Positions 24,546 to 32,832 are shown, numbered from the stretch's first letter. The stretch is DNA of 64,000 nt from a bacterium (GCA_024206195.1 JAAGZO010000966.1:124001-188000); one strand, 5' to 3'. Translations and numbers: made by a program. Notes: generated from the letters alone by a model not told the origin.

Positions 24546-24828
24546 ATCGATAAGTGGTACTTTATATAATTCTTTGGAAGAGGCTTTAATATCAGATGAG
24601 GTTGTCCGTACTGAATTGTTCAAGCGTTTTGAAAGTTATATGAAAAAGATTGGCGGATCGGCTTCAGTTGATCTTTCCAATGGTTCTTCTTGTATTTTAG
24701 GATTAGTGCCGGCGGACGTATCTTTTTCTGATTTATTAGATTTTATTAGAGAAAATAACATTTATGTGCAAATCGAGTTTAGCTGCGGTTTGTACAACTT
24801 GTTAGTTTTTCCCAAAAGTTTAAGGTAG
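24526..24828 (+). CDS. Unknown protein, 100 aa
   Basis: ATG 24526 (MIVRYESISGTLYNS) overlaps the exonuclease end by 20 bases; an in-frame ATG at 24484 is also open. Contains SLEEALISDEVVRTELFKRF helices. Likely translationally coupled to the exonuclease and GroES. Confidence 0.65.
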   Translation, partial: NMIVRYESISGTLYNSLEEALISDEVVRTELFKRFESYMKKIGGSASVDLSNGSSCILGLVPADVSFSDLLDFIRENNIYVQIEFSCGLYNLLVFPKSLR

Positions 24829-24832
24829 TAGT

Positions 24833-25135
24833 ATGAATTCTTTTACTCCTTTGAGTGATCAAGTTTTAATTAGAAGAGATTCTTCTAAATCTCTTACTAA
24901 GGGTGGGATATTAATCCCAGAAAAGTTTGTTGGTAAACGTCTTACAGGCGAGGTTGTGGCTGTTGGAAAAGGTCGTATATCAAAGTTTGGTTCAATTCTC
25001 CCTATGAGTGTTGCAGTTGGAGATGTAGTCATGTGTGATGCTATCTCTGGAACTGATATTATTATTGATGGAGATGGTTTTTTACTCATTAATGAGGTGG
25101 ATATACTTTGTATTGTAGAGGAGGAACAAGAATAA
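24833..25135 (+). CDS. groES: GroES co-chaperonin
   Basis: A 100-residue Cpn10. FTPLSDQVLIRR at the N-terminus, mobile loop SLTKGGILIP, GEVVAVGKG, VAVGDVVMCD and GFLLINEVDIL at the end are the family blocks. Phage GroES homologues (T4 gp31 and others) adapt host GroEL to fold capsid protein. No groEL is seen here. Confidence 0.93.
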   Translation: MNSFTPLSDQVLIRRDSSKSLTKGGILIPEKFVGKRLTGEVVAVGKGRISKFGSILPMSVAVGDVVMCDAISGTDIIIDGDGFLLINEVDILCIVEEEQE

Positions 25136-25338
25136 CAATATTCCCAAACTTTAGATCAAAAGTGAGCAGATTATCAGTTATAAGTAAAGTTCGTTCTATA
25201 ATAGAAGAACTAGGGGATGATTTACTTTTAGAAGGTAAGAATCCTGTTCATTTGTTTTATGTAAGGTCTTCTGATCCTAACCAATACAGCATGTTTGAAG
25301 ATGTACTATATGTATCTGATAGTACTGTTTCTTTTTAG
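25132..25338 (+). CDS. Unknown protein, about 69 aa, possible ATA start
   Basis: The frame overlaps the groES stop. GAGGAGG at 25119 lies eight bases before ATA 25132 (ITIFPNFRSKVSRLS), whereas the first standard start (TTG 25108) precedes that site. A rare ATA start is therefore plausible. The protein has a helix SVISKVRSIIEELGDDLL. Function unknown. Confidence 0.5.
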   Translation: MTIFPNFRSKVSRLSVISKVRSIIEELGDDLLLEGKNPVHLFYVRSSDPNQYSMFEDVLYVSDSTVSF

Positions 25339-25344
25339 ATTTCC

Positions 25345-25372
25345 TTGACTTTTAGCCGTTGTAAAATATATT
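25345..25372 (+). promoter_or_regulatory. Candidate promoter
   Basis: TTGACT, 16-base spacer, TATATT upstream of the gene at 25422, in a short AT-rich gap. Spacing and match are acceptable, not perfect. Confidence 0.4.
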
Positions 25373-25421
25373 TTTAACATAGTGTTTACTTGTTACTAAT
25401 ATTTTTTTACAAGGTGTTTTT

Positions 25422-25682
25422 ATGAGAAATTCTGGAAAGAAGTTGAAAACTCTCAAAAAAATGGCTGAGGAATCTGGATGCTTTGCAGTTCTTGAGCATC
25501 CTCAGTATGTTTTTGATGAGAGTAAAGGTATTGTTAAAAATCGTAAGAGAGGTGTCTTACGTGTTTATAGAGCAGATGGTTTGGGGCTATTGACACATGC
25601 TTCTGGTTCCAGGCAAGCGAGGAATAGAGATGCTGAAGCTGCTCTTGAATCGGTTATTAATGGTAACGACGATGAAGTGTAG
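25422..25682 (+). CDS. Basic unknown protein, 86 aa
   Basis: KKLKTLKKMAEESGCFAVLEHPQYVFDE-type start with an Arg/Lys-rich middle (KNRKRGVLRVYRA). It may bind nucleic acid. Overlaps the next gene by 11 bases. Confidence 0.7.
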   Translation: MRNSGKKLKTLKKMAEESGCFAVLEHPQYVFDESKGIVKNRKRGVLRVYRADGLGLLTHASGSRQARNRDAEAALESVINGNDDEV

Positions 25683-26160
25683 ATTATTTAACGTTGCTAA
25701 TAGTTCGAGTAGTAGTTTTGTGGTTTTTGTTAAGAAGGGGATACTTGGTAAGGGTCCGAATCTTATGACTGATGAAGTATTAGAATACTTGATCAGCAAT
25801 GGTTTTCGGTATGTAACTACTTCGTACCCTTCTGCTATAGAGAACTTTGGAATAGAAAACTTTCTTGATGTAGATAACGAATACAAGTTTCTTGCGTGTA
25901 GTATTTTATGTAATCAGGATGATGTTATTGAAGTTCTTGTTAGAAGACGGATTCCATTTATTGGTACTGTTCATTATGGGCACTACTCAGTTTTTTATGA
26001 TGGCAGTGATCAAGTACTTTTTGTAGCCAATTATGGTTATGAGTCTTTGATGTATTCTGGGAGCAAATTTATTCCGGGTTGTTCAGGTTTGTATGATAGG
26101 TTATTATCTGGTTTTAGTGATATTTATCACTTTGTTCCTGTTTCTAGTTTTGCTGATTAA
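25672..26160 (+). CDS. Phage protein with NSSSSSFVV N-terminus, 162 aa
   Basis: ATG 25672 (MKCRLFNVANSSSSSFVVF). The start SN/AN-SSSSSF-V is a recurring feature of uncharacterised phage proteins. The rest is alpha/beta with EVLEYLISNGFRYVTT. Function unknown. Confidence 0.7.
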   Translation: MKCRLFNVANSSSSSFVVFVKKGILGKGPNLMTDEVLEYLISNGFRYVTTSYPSAIENFGIENFLDVDNEYKFLACSILCNQDDVIEVLVRRRIPFIGTVHYGHYSVFYDGSDQVLFVANYGYESLMYSGSKFIPGCSGLYDRLLSGFSDIYHFVPVSSFAD

Positions 26161-26174
26161 CTTTTTATTTATAT

Positions 26175-26942
26175 ATGTTTAGTTTCGTTTTTGTTTTTTT
26201 CGCAGATCTTTTTTGTGTTAGATCTATTGTTTTAAAGGCAAGTGGGGATTTATGGGGTTCACATGCATCTCGCTATTTTGATCGTAATATGCTTCCTACA
26301 GGATTATTTGGAGCTATTTTAGCTAAGTCTTTTACTCCATTAAGTTTTGTACAACTTATATGTGGTTTTCCTAGTGAGTTTTTCCAAGAGAGTTCTTATG
26401 AATCTTATTTCGTAGATTGTGCTATATCAACTATAGGAGATGGTAATATTGATTGTTTGGATCTATCGGATGCATCTTTTAAAGATATAGATCTTGTGTT
26501 TGTACAGAACTCTTCAAGTTGTGCTGTATCTGTAAGGGAAGTCTCTAACAGTATTATACATATATTTCCTCTTACATGTTCTTTGTTTATAAAAGGTTCT
26601 TTCTCTTTAAGAATTAATAATAGCATGTCTGAGTATGTGAATTCTACTAATAGAGATGGTTTTCCTTTACCAGATTGGTTTATTAAGTTGCTTAGTTTGA
26701 AGGAGCTTTGTCTCTCTGATCTATTTTATATTAAATCATTTGGTACTAATCGATCTTATAGGTTTGAGGAATCACAGGTTGCGAGTTCTCCTATTAGGTT
26801 TTGTGCTTCTCATGCTGCTATGTATGATATTGGTGATACAATTCCTGCACCTGTTGTTAATAGGGAGGAAGGAGAGATGGAAGCGGTAGAGTTATCGGTA
26901 GAAGAATCAATAGTAGATACTATCCCAAACTATTCTTTTTGA
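26175..26942 (+). CDS. Unknown protein, 255 aa
   Basis: Hydrophobic start (MFSFVFVFFADLFCVRSIVL), perhaps a signal or anchor, then serine-rich beta segments and an acidic C-terminus (EEGEMEAVELSVEESIVD). Start codon uncertain. No family recognised. Confidence 0.6.
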   Translation: MFSFVFVFFADLFCVRSIVLKASGDLWGSHASRYFDRNMLPTGLFGAILAKSFTPLSFVQLICGFPSEFFQESSYESYFVDCAISTIGDGNIDCLDLSDASFKDIDLVFVQNSSSCAVSVREVSNSIIHIFPLTCSLFIKGSFSLRINNSMSEYVNSTNRDGFPLPDWFIKLLSLKELCLSDLFYIKSFGTNRSYRFEESQVASSPIRFCASHAAMYDIGDTIPAPVVNREEGEMEAVELSVEESIVDTIPNYSF

Positions 26943-26974
26943 GCAATGGAAACATTTGATAGATTAAATTGGTC

Positions 26975-27253
26975 ATGAAATATTTAGTTAGTAAACCAGA
27001 TAGCTTAAGTCCAGAAGTGGTTAGAGCCGATCGCTTTGAGGTATTAACTAAAAGTCGTTACGGCTCTATTCTTTTTTATACAGGGGATAAAACTATAGCT
27101 ACATATCCTAGAGGTACTATTGTTTATAAATGTAGCTTGTTAAGATCTTTTTTTTTAGCAGCTCCTGTTATTCTTAGGATTATTGGTTGGATTTTTGTTA
27201 CTGTTTTCAGTATTGTTTTAGTAATATTTTTTTTATGGATTTTTCTTTTTTGA
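26975..27253 (+). CDS. Membrane-anchored unknown protein, 92 aa
   Basis: ATG 26975. Soluble N-terminal half (YLVSKPDSLSPEVVRADRFE) and a C-terminal hydrophobic hairpin (about residues 55-92), so the protein is probably anchored by its C-terminus. Confidence 0.65.
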   Translation: MKYLVSKPDSLSPEVVRADRFEVLTKSRYGSILFYTGDKTIATYPRGTIVYKCSLLRSFFLAAPVILRIIGWIFVTVFSIVLVIFFLWIFLF

Positions 27254-27264
27254 CAGGTGGTTTT

Positions 27265-27501
27265 ATGGATGCAGAGGAATGGTATCGCAAGAGAGTTAAA
27301 GAAGGTGAAAATGATTTTGTAGAATTACTAAGGGAAAACGTTGAACAAGATTGTATAGAATTTGTTCTTAGTTTTGTAGATGATCTTTTAACTCTATTTG
27401 AAAATTTTCATAGTACTGTTGGTGAAAATACTCAGTGCATTAAGCTTATTGATTGTCTTTGCCCTTTCTGCTGTCATACTGCTGAATTTTGTTCTTGTTA
27501 G
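27265..27501 (+). CDS. Unknown protein with Cys-rich end, 78 aa
   Basis: ATG 27265 (MDAEEWYRKRVKEGENDFVE). Acidic helical body and a C-terminal CLCPFCCHTAEFCSC cluster that could bind metal. Function unknown. Confidence 0.65.
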   Translation: MDAEEWYRKRVKEGENDFVELLRENVEQDCIEFVLSFVDDLLTLFENFHSTVGENTQCIKLIDCLCPFCCHTAEFCSC

Positions 27502-27511
27502 TTTTTTTGTA

Positions 27512-27979
27512 ATGGGTTTTGTATTGGAGTTTGATAGAGATAGTTTGTTAAATTGGTTTCGGGAATCAATATCTTGTCTTTCAGATGATGATTTATGTAA
27601 GGCAATTAGTTATGTATTTTCTTCTGTTCCCGTTGTGACAGAAGGAGGATCTTTTGTATTTGACACTGATCCAGTTGTTGAGTTGGATAGATCTGAGCTT
27701 GTAATTGATTCTTCTTCTTTAGTGCAAGGTTATTCGTATATTAGAGCTTTCATTGATCAGATAACTACAAAACGATTCATAGTTAGTTTACCTATAAGCT
27801 ATGAGGAAAATGAAGACCGTTTTGCAGATGAAGAAGGTTTACGGGAAAGAGCGATTTCTGAGATAGAACATTTTGCACCAATTGATAGTGAGGTAAGTGA
27901 TATTGCTTATGAGTATGAGGATCAGTTATATGTTCCTGGTCAGGCTCCTGTGCCCGAACCACGATCTTTTCCTTTTTAG
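27512..27979 (+). CDS. Unknown acidic protein, 155 aa
   Basis: ATG 27512 (MGFVLEFDRDSLLNWFRESI). An upstream in-frame start would read through the previous gene. Strongly acidic, with a proline-rich end (VPGQAPVPEPRSFPF). Function unknown. Confidence 0.65.
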   Translation: MGFVLEFDRDSLLNWFRESISCLSDDDLCKAISYVFSSVPVVTEGGSFVFDTDPVVELDRSELVIDSSSLVQGYSYIRAFIDQITTKRFIVSLPISYEENEDRFADEEGLRERAISEIEHFAPIDSEVSDIAYEYEDQLYVPGQAPVPEPRSFPF

Positions 27980-28086
27980 AGAATTAGCAGTTCAAACTTA
28001 CTTAGGATTTAGTGTGTTTGCACTCGGATAATACAGTAAATAGGGATAACAAAAATAGCTTGGGGTTGTGCATAGCTAACTTCTAT

Positions 28087-28168
28087 GCCGGAGTGGCGTA
28101 ATTGGCAGCCGCGTCGGTCCTAGGAACCGATGTCTACGGACGTGTGGGTTCAAGTCCCTCCTCCGGTA
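28087..28168 (+). tRNA. tRNA-Leu (TAG), C33
   Basis: Class II tRNA: acceptor GCCGGAG/CTCCGGT, anticodon stem TCGGT/ACCGA, loop CCTAGGA (C at position 33), long variable arm TGTCTACGGACGT, T loop TTCAAGT. LeuRS is encoded at 45999. Confidence 0.9.
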
Positions 28169-28211
28169 TTTTTTATTAATTTGTTTTTTACATAGTTGTT
28201 TGGTTATTGTA

Positions 28212-28295
28212 ATGAATGTTTATAGTTTAACTGTATTGGATATTGAGAGTGCTTCTCATACAATTATTTTTCGTGAGAAGGGGCTTTACTTGTAA
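28212..28295 (+). CDS. Possible 27-aa peptide
   Basis: ATG-started short frame MNVYSLTVLDIESASHTIIF... with no clear ribosome binding site. Could be the 5' remnant of a decayed gene. Confidence 0.25.
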   Translation: MNVYSLTVLDIESASHTIIFREKGLYL

Positions 28296-28338
28296 AGAAA
28301 GTTTAGTGTTTGTTTATAAGTTTTTTTTGTTATATTCT

Positions 28339-28610
28339 ATGAAAAAAAATGCATTACTTTAAGGTATGAGATAGAAATTACGAAAGACGGCCGATTTATA
28401 CTGCTTTCAAGTAGAGTTGGTAATAAGTTTACAGGAATCAGAAATTGGCACGGATTTGTCTCTACTGAGGAAATACATAGAAGATTATCACCTAAGCAAT
28501 ATATTAAGTTTACGAGTGGTGAGAGAGTCTTTTTAGTAGAACTTTATAGAAAAGGTAATAAGTATCTGAGAAAAGATCAGTTACTTGGTCCTAAGCATTG
28601 TGGAACTTAA
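28339..28610 (+). pseudogene. Small gene disrupted at an A8 run
   Basis: From about 28350 a clearly coding frame runs to TAA 28608 (ITKDGRFILLSSRVGNKFTG ... KYLRKDQLLGPKHCGT) but has no start. An ATG at 28339 precedes a run of eight A; one additional A would put this ATG in frame (MKKKCITLRYEIEI). So it is a homopolymer frameshift: a true mutation, slippage-controlled expression, or a sequencing error. Confidence 0.55.
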
Positions 28611-29106
28611 TGTTGATTTGGAAATTTTTGGAAATGGAGGAGCTAGTACGGATCTCTCTTTGTCTTTTGATGGTGTGTTTTCACAGCCAGTTCCAATTGG
28701 TGCTCTTCAGTTTTCTACCTCTACAGAGTCGGAGTGTTTAATAGTTTCTGTTGAGTCTTGTGGTAGTACTGTAGAGGGGGAGTTTGGTATTCGTCTTGGA
28801 CCAGTTATTCCTGTTTGTTGGTTAGAAGTAGCAGATGATTCTAATTCTGATATTAAACAGGTATTTGTGGTTGGGCGAGTCGCGTTAAATTTTTTGGGTG
28901 TTGTTCATAGATTAACACGAGAATCTTATGTGGATGATTACAGATTTTATCTATTTCATCCAGATGATGTTGCAGTTTTTTTTGAGGTTGTTCAGTCTAA
29001 GTGTATTGGAGTTATCGGTTTAGAGAAGCAATTTATTGACAAGTTTCCTTTTGGAAATATGGTACATCTTAGAGATGTCGGAAATGATTTTTTTACAGGT
29101 GATTGA
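28600..29106 (+). CDS. Unknown protein, 168 aa
   Basis: GTG 28600 (MELNVDLEIFGNGGASTDLS) preferred to TTG 28585. Beta-rich first half and GVVHRLTRESYVDDYRFYLF later. No motif recognised. Confidence 0.65.
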   Translation: MELNVDLEIFGNGGASTDLSLSFDGVFSQPVPIGALQFSTSTESECLIVSVESCGSTVEGEFGIRLGPVIPVCWLEVADDSNSDIKQVFVVGRVALNFLGVVHRLTRESYVDDYRFYLFHPDDVAVFFEVVQSKCIGVIGLEKQFIDKFPFGNMVHLRDVGNDFFTGD

Positions 29107-29114
29107 ACTATTGT

Positions 29115-29180
29115 ATGAGCTTTGCCATCTTATTAGCTATACTTGTAACGGCCGTCTCTATTGTGAGTAGTATTAGTTAA
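29115..29180 (+). CDS. Possible 21-aa hydrophobic peptide
   Basis: MSFAILLAILVTAVSIVSSIS, a single membrane segment without polar tail. Real small membrane peptides look like this, but support is limited to composition. Confidence 0.3.
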   Translation: MSFAILLAILVTAVSIVSSIS

Positions 29181-29318
29181 TCACAGCATTATAGGTTTTC
29201 CGGATTCTGGACTTGCTTTACGGTAGGAAAGGTTAATCCCTCTTCGATAGGGTTATAATCCCGCAAACCTTTTTCACGATGGGTTGTTCAATTCGCCTGT
29301 AAAGTTAATGGAGGAGAT
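29181..29318 (+). other. Structured untranslated segment
   Basis: Contains GGATT/AATCC and CCCTCTTCGATAGGG hairpins and a GGGTTATAATCCC element that superficially resembles a T arm. I could not fold it into a tRNA. It sits just upstream of the MBL-fold gene and may be a leader or decayed tRNA. Confidence 0.3.
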
Positions 29319-29987
29319 ATGTTTGTTAAACAGTTTTTAGTCGGTGATGACCAAAATTTTGCTTATTTGGTAGCAGATGAGAGATCTAAATCTGCTGTTA
29401 TTATTGATCCTTCATATGCTCCTACAAGTATATATGATTTTGCCATTTCTGAAGGCTATACTATTCGATATGTTTTTATTACACATGATCATTATGATCA
29501 TACTAATGGAAACTATGATATATTTACGTTAACGGGATGTAAGCCTTTATTTTACGGCAATATTGATTTGATCAGCGGGATCACTATTTGTAACGGTGTT
29601 AGACTTCCTTTTGATTATTATGAACACCGGGAAGCTACAGTTCCCGAGGTCAGGATTATTCATACACCGGGTCATACTGAAGATTCGATGTGTCTTTATA
29701 TAGGGGATGCTGTTTTTACAGGTGATACTTTATTCGTTGGAAAGGTTGGAGGAACTGAGGATGAGGTGTTTGCTCGTCAGTTGTATAATTCTCTTATGCA
29801 TGGAGATTTATCTGCACTTCCAGAAACGACGAGGGTTTTCCCTGGTCATGATTATGGAGCTTTTCCAGAGTCTACTATTTTACAGGAGTATATGCATAAT
29901 CCATTTTTGATTCAACCGGATTTTGAGTCGTTTTATTATCTGAAGCAAAATTGGGCAGCTTATAAAAGGGAACATGGAATTGAGTAA
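29319..29987 (+). CDS. MBL-fold hydrolase (glyoxalase II-like)
   Basis: A 222-residue metallo-beta-lactamase-fold protein with ITHDHYDHTNG (HxHxDH), HTPGHTEDSM (third His), GDTLFVGKVGGT (bridging Asp) and FPGHDYG (last His). This set is closest to the glyoxalase II/persulfide dioxygenase-like branch. ATG after GGAGGAGAT. Phages sometimes carry such hydrolases; the substrate here is unknown. Confidence 0.9.
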   Translation: MFVKQFLVGDDQNFAYLVADERSKSAVIIDPSYAPTSIYDFAISEGYTIRYVFITHDHYDHTNGNYDIFTLTGCKPLFYGNIDLISGITICNGVRLPFDYYEHREATVPEVRIIHTPGHTEDSMCLYIGDAVFTGDTLFVGKVGGTEDEVFARQLYNSLMHGDLSALPETTRVFPGHDYGAFPESTILQEYMHNPFLIQPDFESFYYLKQNWAAYKREHGIE

Positions 29988-30741
29988 TAAGGAGTTGTTG
30001 GATTATTATCTGTCTCTTGGTGAACGCGTTTTTACGGCTACAGCCAGGGTGAGAGATAGACTTCGTGAAAGTCTTGTTGAGATAGTAGATGGTGTAGTTT
30101 CTTTTAATGGGACTACTTACCTTCCTTATTGGGTTAAGTCGCGTGAGGATGTTCCGAAAGACGGTTTTGCTTTTGCGGTTTTGATTGATAAGCCCGGATT
30201 TTTTGAGCATAGATCTTTTAAAGAGGATTCTATAATCAATAGCTGTGGTACTTATTGTTATAGATATCATTTAGTTACTGACCAATCGTACATTAAGAAG
30301 TTTCGTGGAGACTTTTCTGTCCGTGAATGCGGGGACGACGGAGTTAGTGCTTATGTTAAACGCTCGCCAAGATACGGAGTAACGATTGGAAGAATAACTA
30401 TTGATAGTCCTGTCCATTTTGTTAGATATGGTTTGGAGACTGCTGCTTTGTGTCCGTTTCCAACTGTTACTATATTTACGCATAGCTTTTTAAGCTATAT
30501 GACTTCTTTTGCTATTATCTCTGCTTTTGAAAAAGAATTTAACTCTCAGCCTCGTAGGGTTGATGGCGAGGAACGTTATGGAGAGTATTATTTTAATTGT
30601 CTTCGTTTAGTTGATGTAGATAGCTTAAATTCTTTTGTTAGAGAGGTTTATTCCGAGTTTTATGGTAAGAGATATGCCGACTGTAGGGAAGAAATTGTTA
30701 GTCGTTATTCTAACTTATATAGCTTTTTGCTGGCTCTGTAG
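29974..30741 (+). CDS. Unknown protein, 255 aa
   Basis: Overlaps the MBL-fold gene end by 14 bases, so likely coupled. ARVRDRLRESLVEIVDG near the start, KRSPRYGVTIGRITID in the middle. Its last ten bases lie inside tRNA-Asp. No family recognised. Confidence 0.7.
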   Translation: MELSNKELLDYYLSLGERVFTATARVRDRLRESLVEIVDGVVSFNGTTYLPYWVKSREDVPKDGFAFAVLIDKPGFFEHRSFKEDSIINSCGTYCYRYHLVTDQSYIKKFRGDFSVRECGDDGVSAYVKRSPRYGVTIGRITIDSPVHFVRYGLETAALCPFPTVTIFTHSFLSYMTSFAIISAFEKEFNSQPRRVDGEERYGEYYFNCLRLVDVDSLNSFVREVYSEFYGKRYADCREEIVSRYSNLYSFLLAL

Positions 30742-30804
30742 TTTAAGCGGTAAAATGCTGCGTTGTCAGCGCGGAGAAGGTGAGTTCGAGACTCCCCGGG
30801 GCCG
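30732..30804 (+). tRNA. tRNA-Asp (GTC)
   Basis: Acceptor GGCTCTG/CGGGGCC, anticodon stem CTGCG/CGCGG, loop TTGTCAG with T33, T loop TTCGAGA. Discriminator G as expected for Asp. 5' end overlaps the preceding coding region. Confidence 0.9.
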
Positions 30805-30823
30805 TTAATAATAGAGGTTTTAT

Positions 30824-31018
30824 ATGTATGTTGAGTTTCTTGAGGATTACGTAGCAGCTGCGAGGAAGCTCGAGGTTGCAGATAAGCTTTTATTTAAGAT
30901 ATTTAGGGAGCTAGATGTGAATAAAGACAGGAGTATTTCTATAACCTTAGTGAATGAACTTGTTGTATATTGTACTGAGTTAAGCGATAAGAGGGTTAAT
31001 AAAAAAGATGTATTGTAG
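30824..31018 (+). CDS. Unknown 64-aa helical protein, paralogue A
   Basis: Shares K(I/-)F(R/K)EL...SI...NE(L/I)...YYT/YCTEL...KR with the protein at 31595. Mostly helical. Function unknown. Confidence 0.65.
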   Translation: MYVEFLEDYVAAARKLEVADKLLFKIFRELDVNKDRSISITLVNELVVYCTELSDKRVNKKDVL

Positions 31019-31322
31019 TTATCCCAATGGTAGTCCATGGAAGCATTGCTTTATTTTTAGTCGCCCAAAAATAGAAGTTTCTAATGGTGTCATTAAAATA
31101 TATTGGAAACGTTATTTAACTATTTTGTTTGAAGTGTGGCACAGACCTGTTTTAAGGTTGTTTGGTTATATCTTACACTTTAGTTTGTTTAGCTTACCAT
31201 TATTTTTTAATGTTAAACGTGAAGAATTAAATGATTTACGTGTTTGGCGTTTCTTGTGCTTTACATTTGCTTACAGGCGCGGCAACATGTTTTTAAGAGC
31301 GTTTGGACTTGAACTTTCGTAG
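31008..31322 (+). CDS. Unknown protein, 104 aa, membrane segment
   Basis: Overlaps the upstream gene. Tryptophan- and arginine-rich, with a hydrophobic segment LFGYILHFSLFSLPLFF in the middle. Ends just before the split tRNA-Leu-like gene. Confidence 0.6.
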   Translation: MYCSYPNGSPWKHCFIFSRPKIEVSNGVIKIYWKRYLTILFEVWHRPVLRLFGYILHFSLFSLPLFFNVKREELNDLRVWRFLCFTFAYRRGNMFLRAFGLELS

Positions 31323-31336
31323 TTTTGTATCTATTA

Positions 31337-31571
31337 ACGGGTATGCTGAAACTGGTAGACAGGGGTGTGGACTAAGCCAATATGAATGGGGAAGAACGGG
31401 ATGACCTGTTCTAGACTTAGTTGTTATTTGTAAAGCAGGTAAGATAAGTCTATATATCGTGAGATTTTCTTCTAAGCTCAAGAGGCACACATGTGTTTCA
31501 GGTGAAATCTGCCCGTCTCTTGGCGAGCTTAACCGAAGTGAGGCGTCTGGGTTCGATTCCCAGTGCTTGTA
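31337..31571 (+). tRNA. tRNA-Leu-like gene with a large internal insertion
   Basis: The 5' end (ACGGGTA-TG-CTGAAACTGGTAGACAG) is a class II tRNA-Leu acceptor and D arm. The 3' end (CTGGG-TTCGATT-CCCAG-TGCTTGT) supplies the T arm and a pairing acceptor strand. About 150 extra bases lie between, containing AGACTTA/TAAGTCT complementary segments. The splice sites and the anticodon could not be settled by hand; a small self-splicing intron is possible. Confidence 0.55.
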
Positions 31572-31594
31572 TAGATACAAATTTTTAGTGAATA

Positions 31595-31816
31595 ATGGAA
31601 AGAGAACAAAAATTATTAGAAAGAATTTTTAAGGAATTGTATTTAGATGAGTGTATTTCAGTCGATACATCTAACGAAATATATATCTATTATACTAATC
31701 TATGTAAGGAGAGGGCGACTAATGCAAAGCGACGTTCTGAGAGCTCCGTACTACAAAGATTGCAGGATGGAGTTCTTAAATATGCTGAAGGATGTGATTT
31801 TTATAAAGGAAGGTAA
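31595..31816 (+). CDS. Unknown 73-aa helical protein, paralogue B
   Basis: Paralogue of 30824-31018 (ERIFKELYLDECISVDTSNE against FKIFRELDVNKDRSISITLV). Overlapped by the following gene in another frame. Confidence 0.6.
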   Translation: MEREQKLLERIFKELYLDECISVDTSNEIYIYYTNLCKERATNAKRRSESSVLQRLQDGVLKYAEGCDFYKGR

Positions 31817-32324
31817 TTCTTTTTTCTTTCTTTATTGGTATCATCCAGTTTATGGAGGATCGTATCCTGACGAGGAAGTAATTGATCATCTTGTTTTAAA
31901 TCATGGATGGCGTATAACTGGAGATCCTAAGGAATCTGGTTTTGAGCTATGTAGATATACTTATGGCAGTAGTCTTGACGTTACTGTTTTTCATTCTCTT
32001 TTCTTTCCAACGGAATTTCATAGGCGCACTAACAAGGTTTTTATTGCAACTCTTATTGATCTTAAAGCTATGTATCAAAGTGAGTATGAGGAAAGCAGCT
32101 ACGATGTTGGTAGGGAGTTTGATACTCATTTTTGCAATCAGGTTGATATTGCAAAAATATCAGTTGCATCTGTTGTGGATATCCCAACAGAGGAGTTCGA
32201 TGGGGCAGAGATTTTGTCACTATATCATGAGGATCTAGAGGATGACGAAATACTTAGTATGGCTTCTCATGCAGCCTTTTCTCGTTCGTCTTTTTTGAGT
32301 TCACAAGTTCATAAAAAGCGATAA
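31722..32324 (+). CDS. Unknown protein, 200 aa
   Basis: ATG 31722 after GGAGAGGGCGACTA (MQSDVLRAPYYKDCRMEFLN). Includes FLYWYHPVYGGSYPDEEVID and an acidic C-terminal region. No family recognised. Confidence 0.65.
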   Translation: MQSDVLRAPYYKDCRMEFLNMLKDVIFIKEGNSFFFLYWYHPVYGGSYPDEEVIDHLVLNHGWRITGDPKESGFELCRYTYGSSLDVTVFHSLFFPTEFHRRTNKVFIATLIDLKAMYQSEYEESSYDVGREFDTHFCNQVDIAKISVASVVDIPTEEFDGAEILSLYHEDLEDDEILSMASHAAFSRSSFLSSQVHKKR

Positions 32325-32353
32325 GTTGCTAATAATAAAAAAAGGAGTACAAT

Positions 32354-32740
32354 TTGTTAGAAATAAGATGTTCTGAAAAAGTCTTGAGTTCAGTTACATT
32401 TCCTGAGGATCCAGAGGGGGTAGTTTGCTATATCTTTGGCATTTTTGTTGATAGTACCGTTGGTAATGTAGTTTCTATCCTTATGCCGGACTAGAAGATA
32501 TCAGAGGGTGCTTTCGAGGCATCTGCTACTACTTTGGCTGAATGTACTTCTAAAATGATTAATAATCTTAGCGGGGTGAAGAAGCCTTTGTATGGTTTTC
32601 TTGTTTATACAGGGGATTTTCCTTCAGAATCCGTGCAATGCTTTGGTTTAGAAGATGAAAGTTCTCTTGTTGTATACATGAATAGTGGTAGAGATGTCTA
32701 TGTTCCTAACTTAAAGTTCAGCTTCTGTATAGTAGCTTAG
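32354..32740 (+). pseudogene. Unknown gene interrupted by an in-frame TAG
   Basis: TTG 32354 after AAAAGGAGTACAAT opens a frame (MLEIRCSEKVLSSVTF) that meets TAG at 32492. The same frame continues directly (KISEGAFEASATTLAECTSK) to 32740. Together they make a 127-codon protein, so a sense codon has become amber. No suppressor tRNA was found in the window. A TTG at 32534 could restart the second half. Confidence 0.6.
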
Positions 32741-32757
32741 ATTAAGTTCTTTTTACC

Positions 32758-32832
32758 GGGCCGTTAGCTCAGTCAGGCTAGAGCAAGGGACTCTTAATCC
32801 CTGAGTCGTAGGTTCAAATCCCACACGGCTCA
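32758..32832 (+). tRNA. tRNA-Lys (CTT)
   Basis: Acceptor GGGCCGT/ACGGCTC, anticodon stem AGGGA/TCCCT, loop CTCTTAA with T33, T loop TTCAAAT. Reads AAG. Confidence 0.9.

Noticed and set aside
29198..29278. A further class II tRNA
   Set aside because: A T-arm-like GGGTTATAATCCC and a partly pairing end are present, but no proper D and anticodon arms could be formed.
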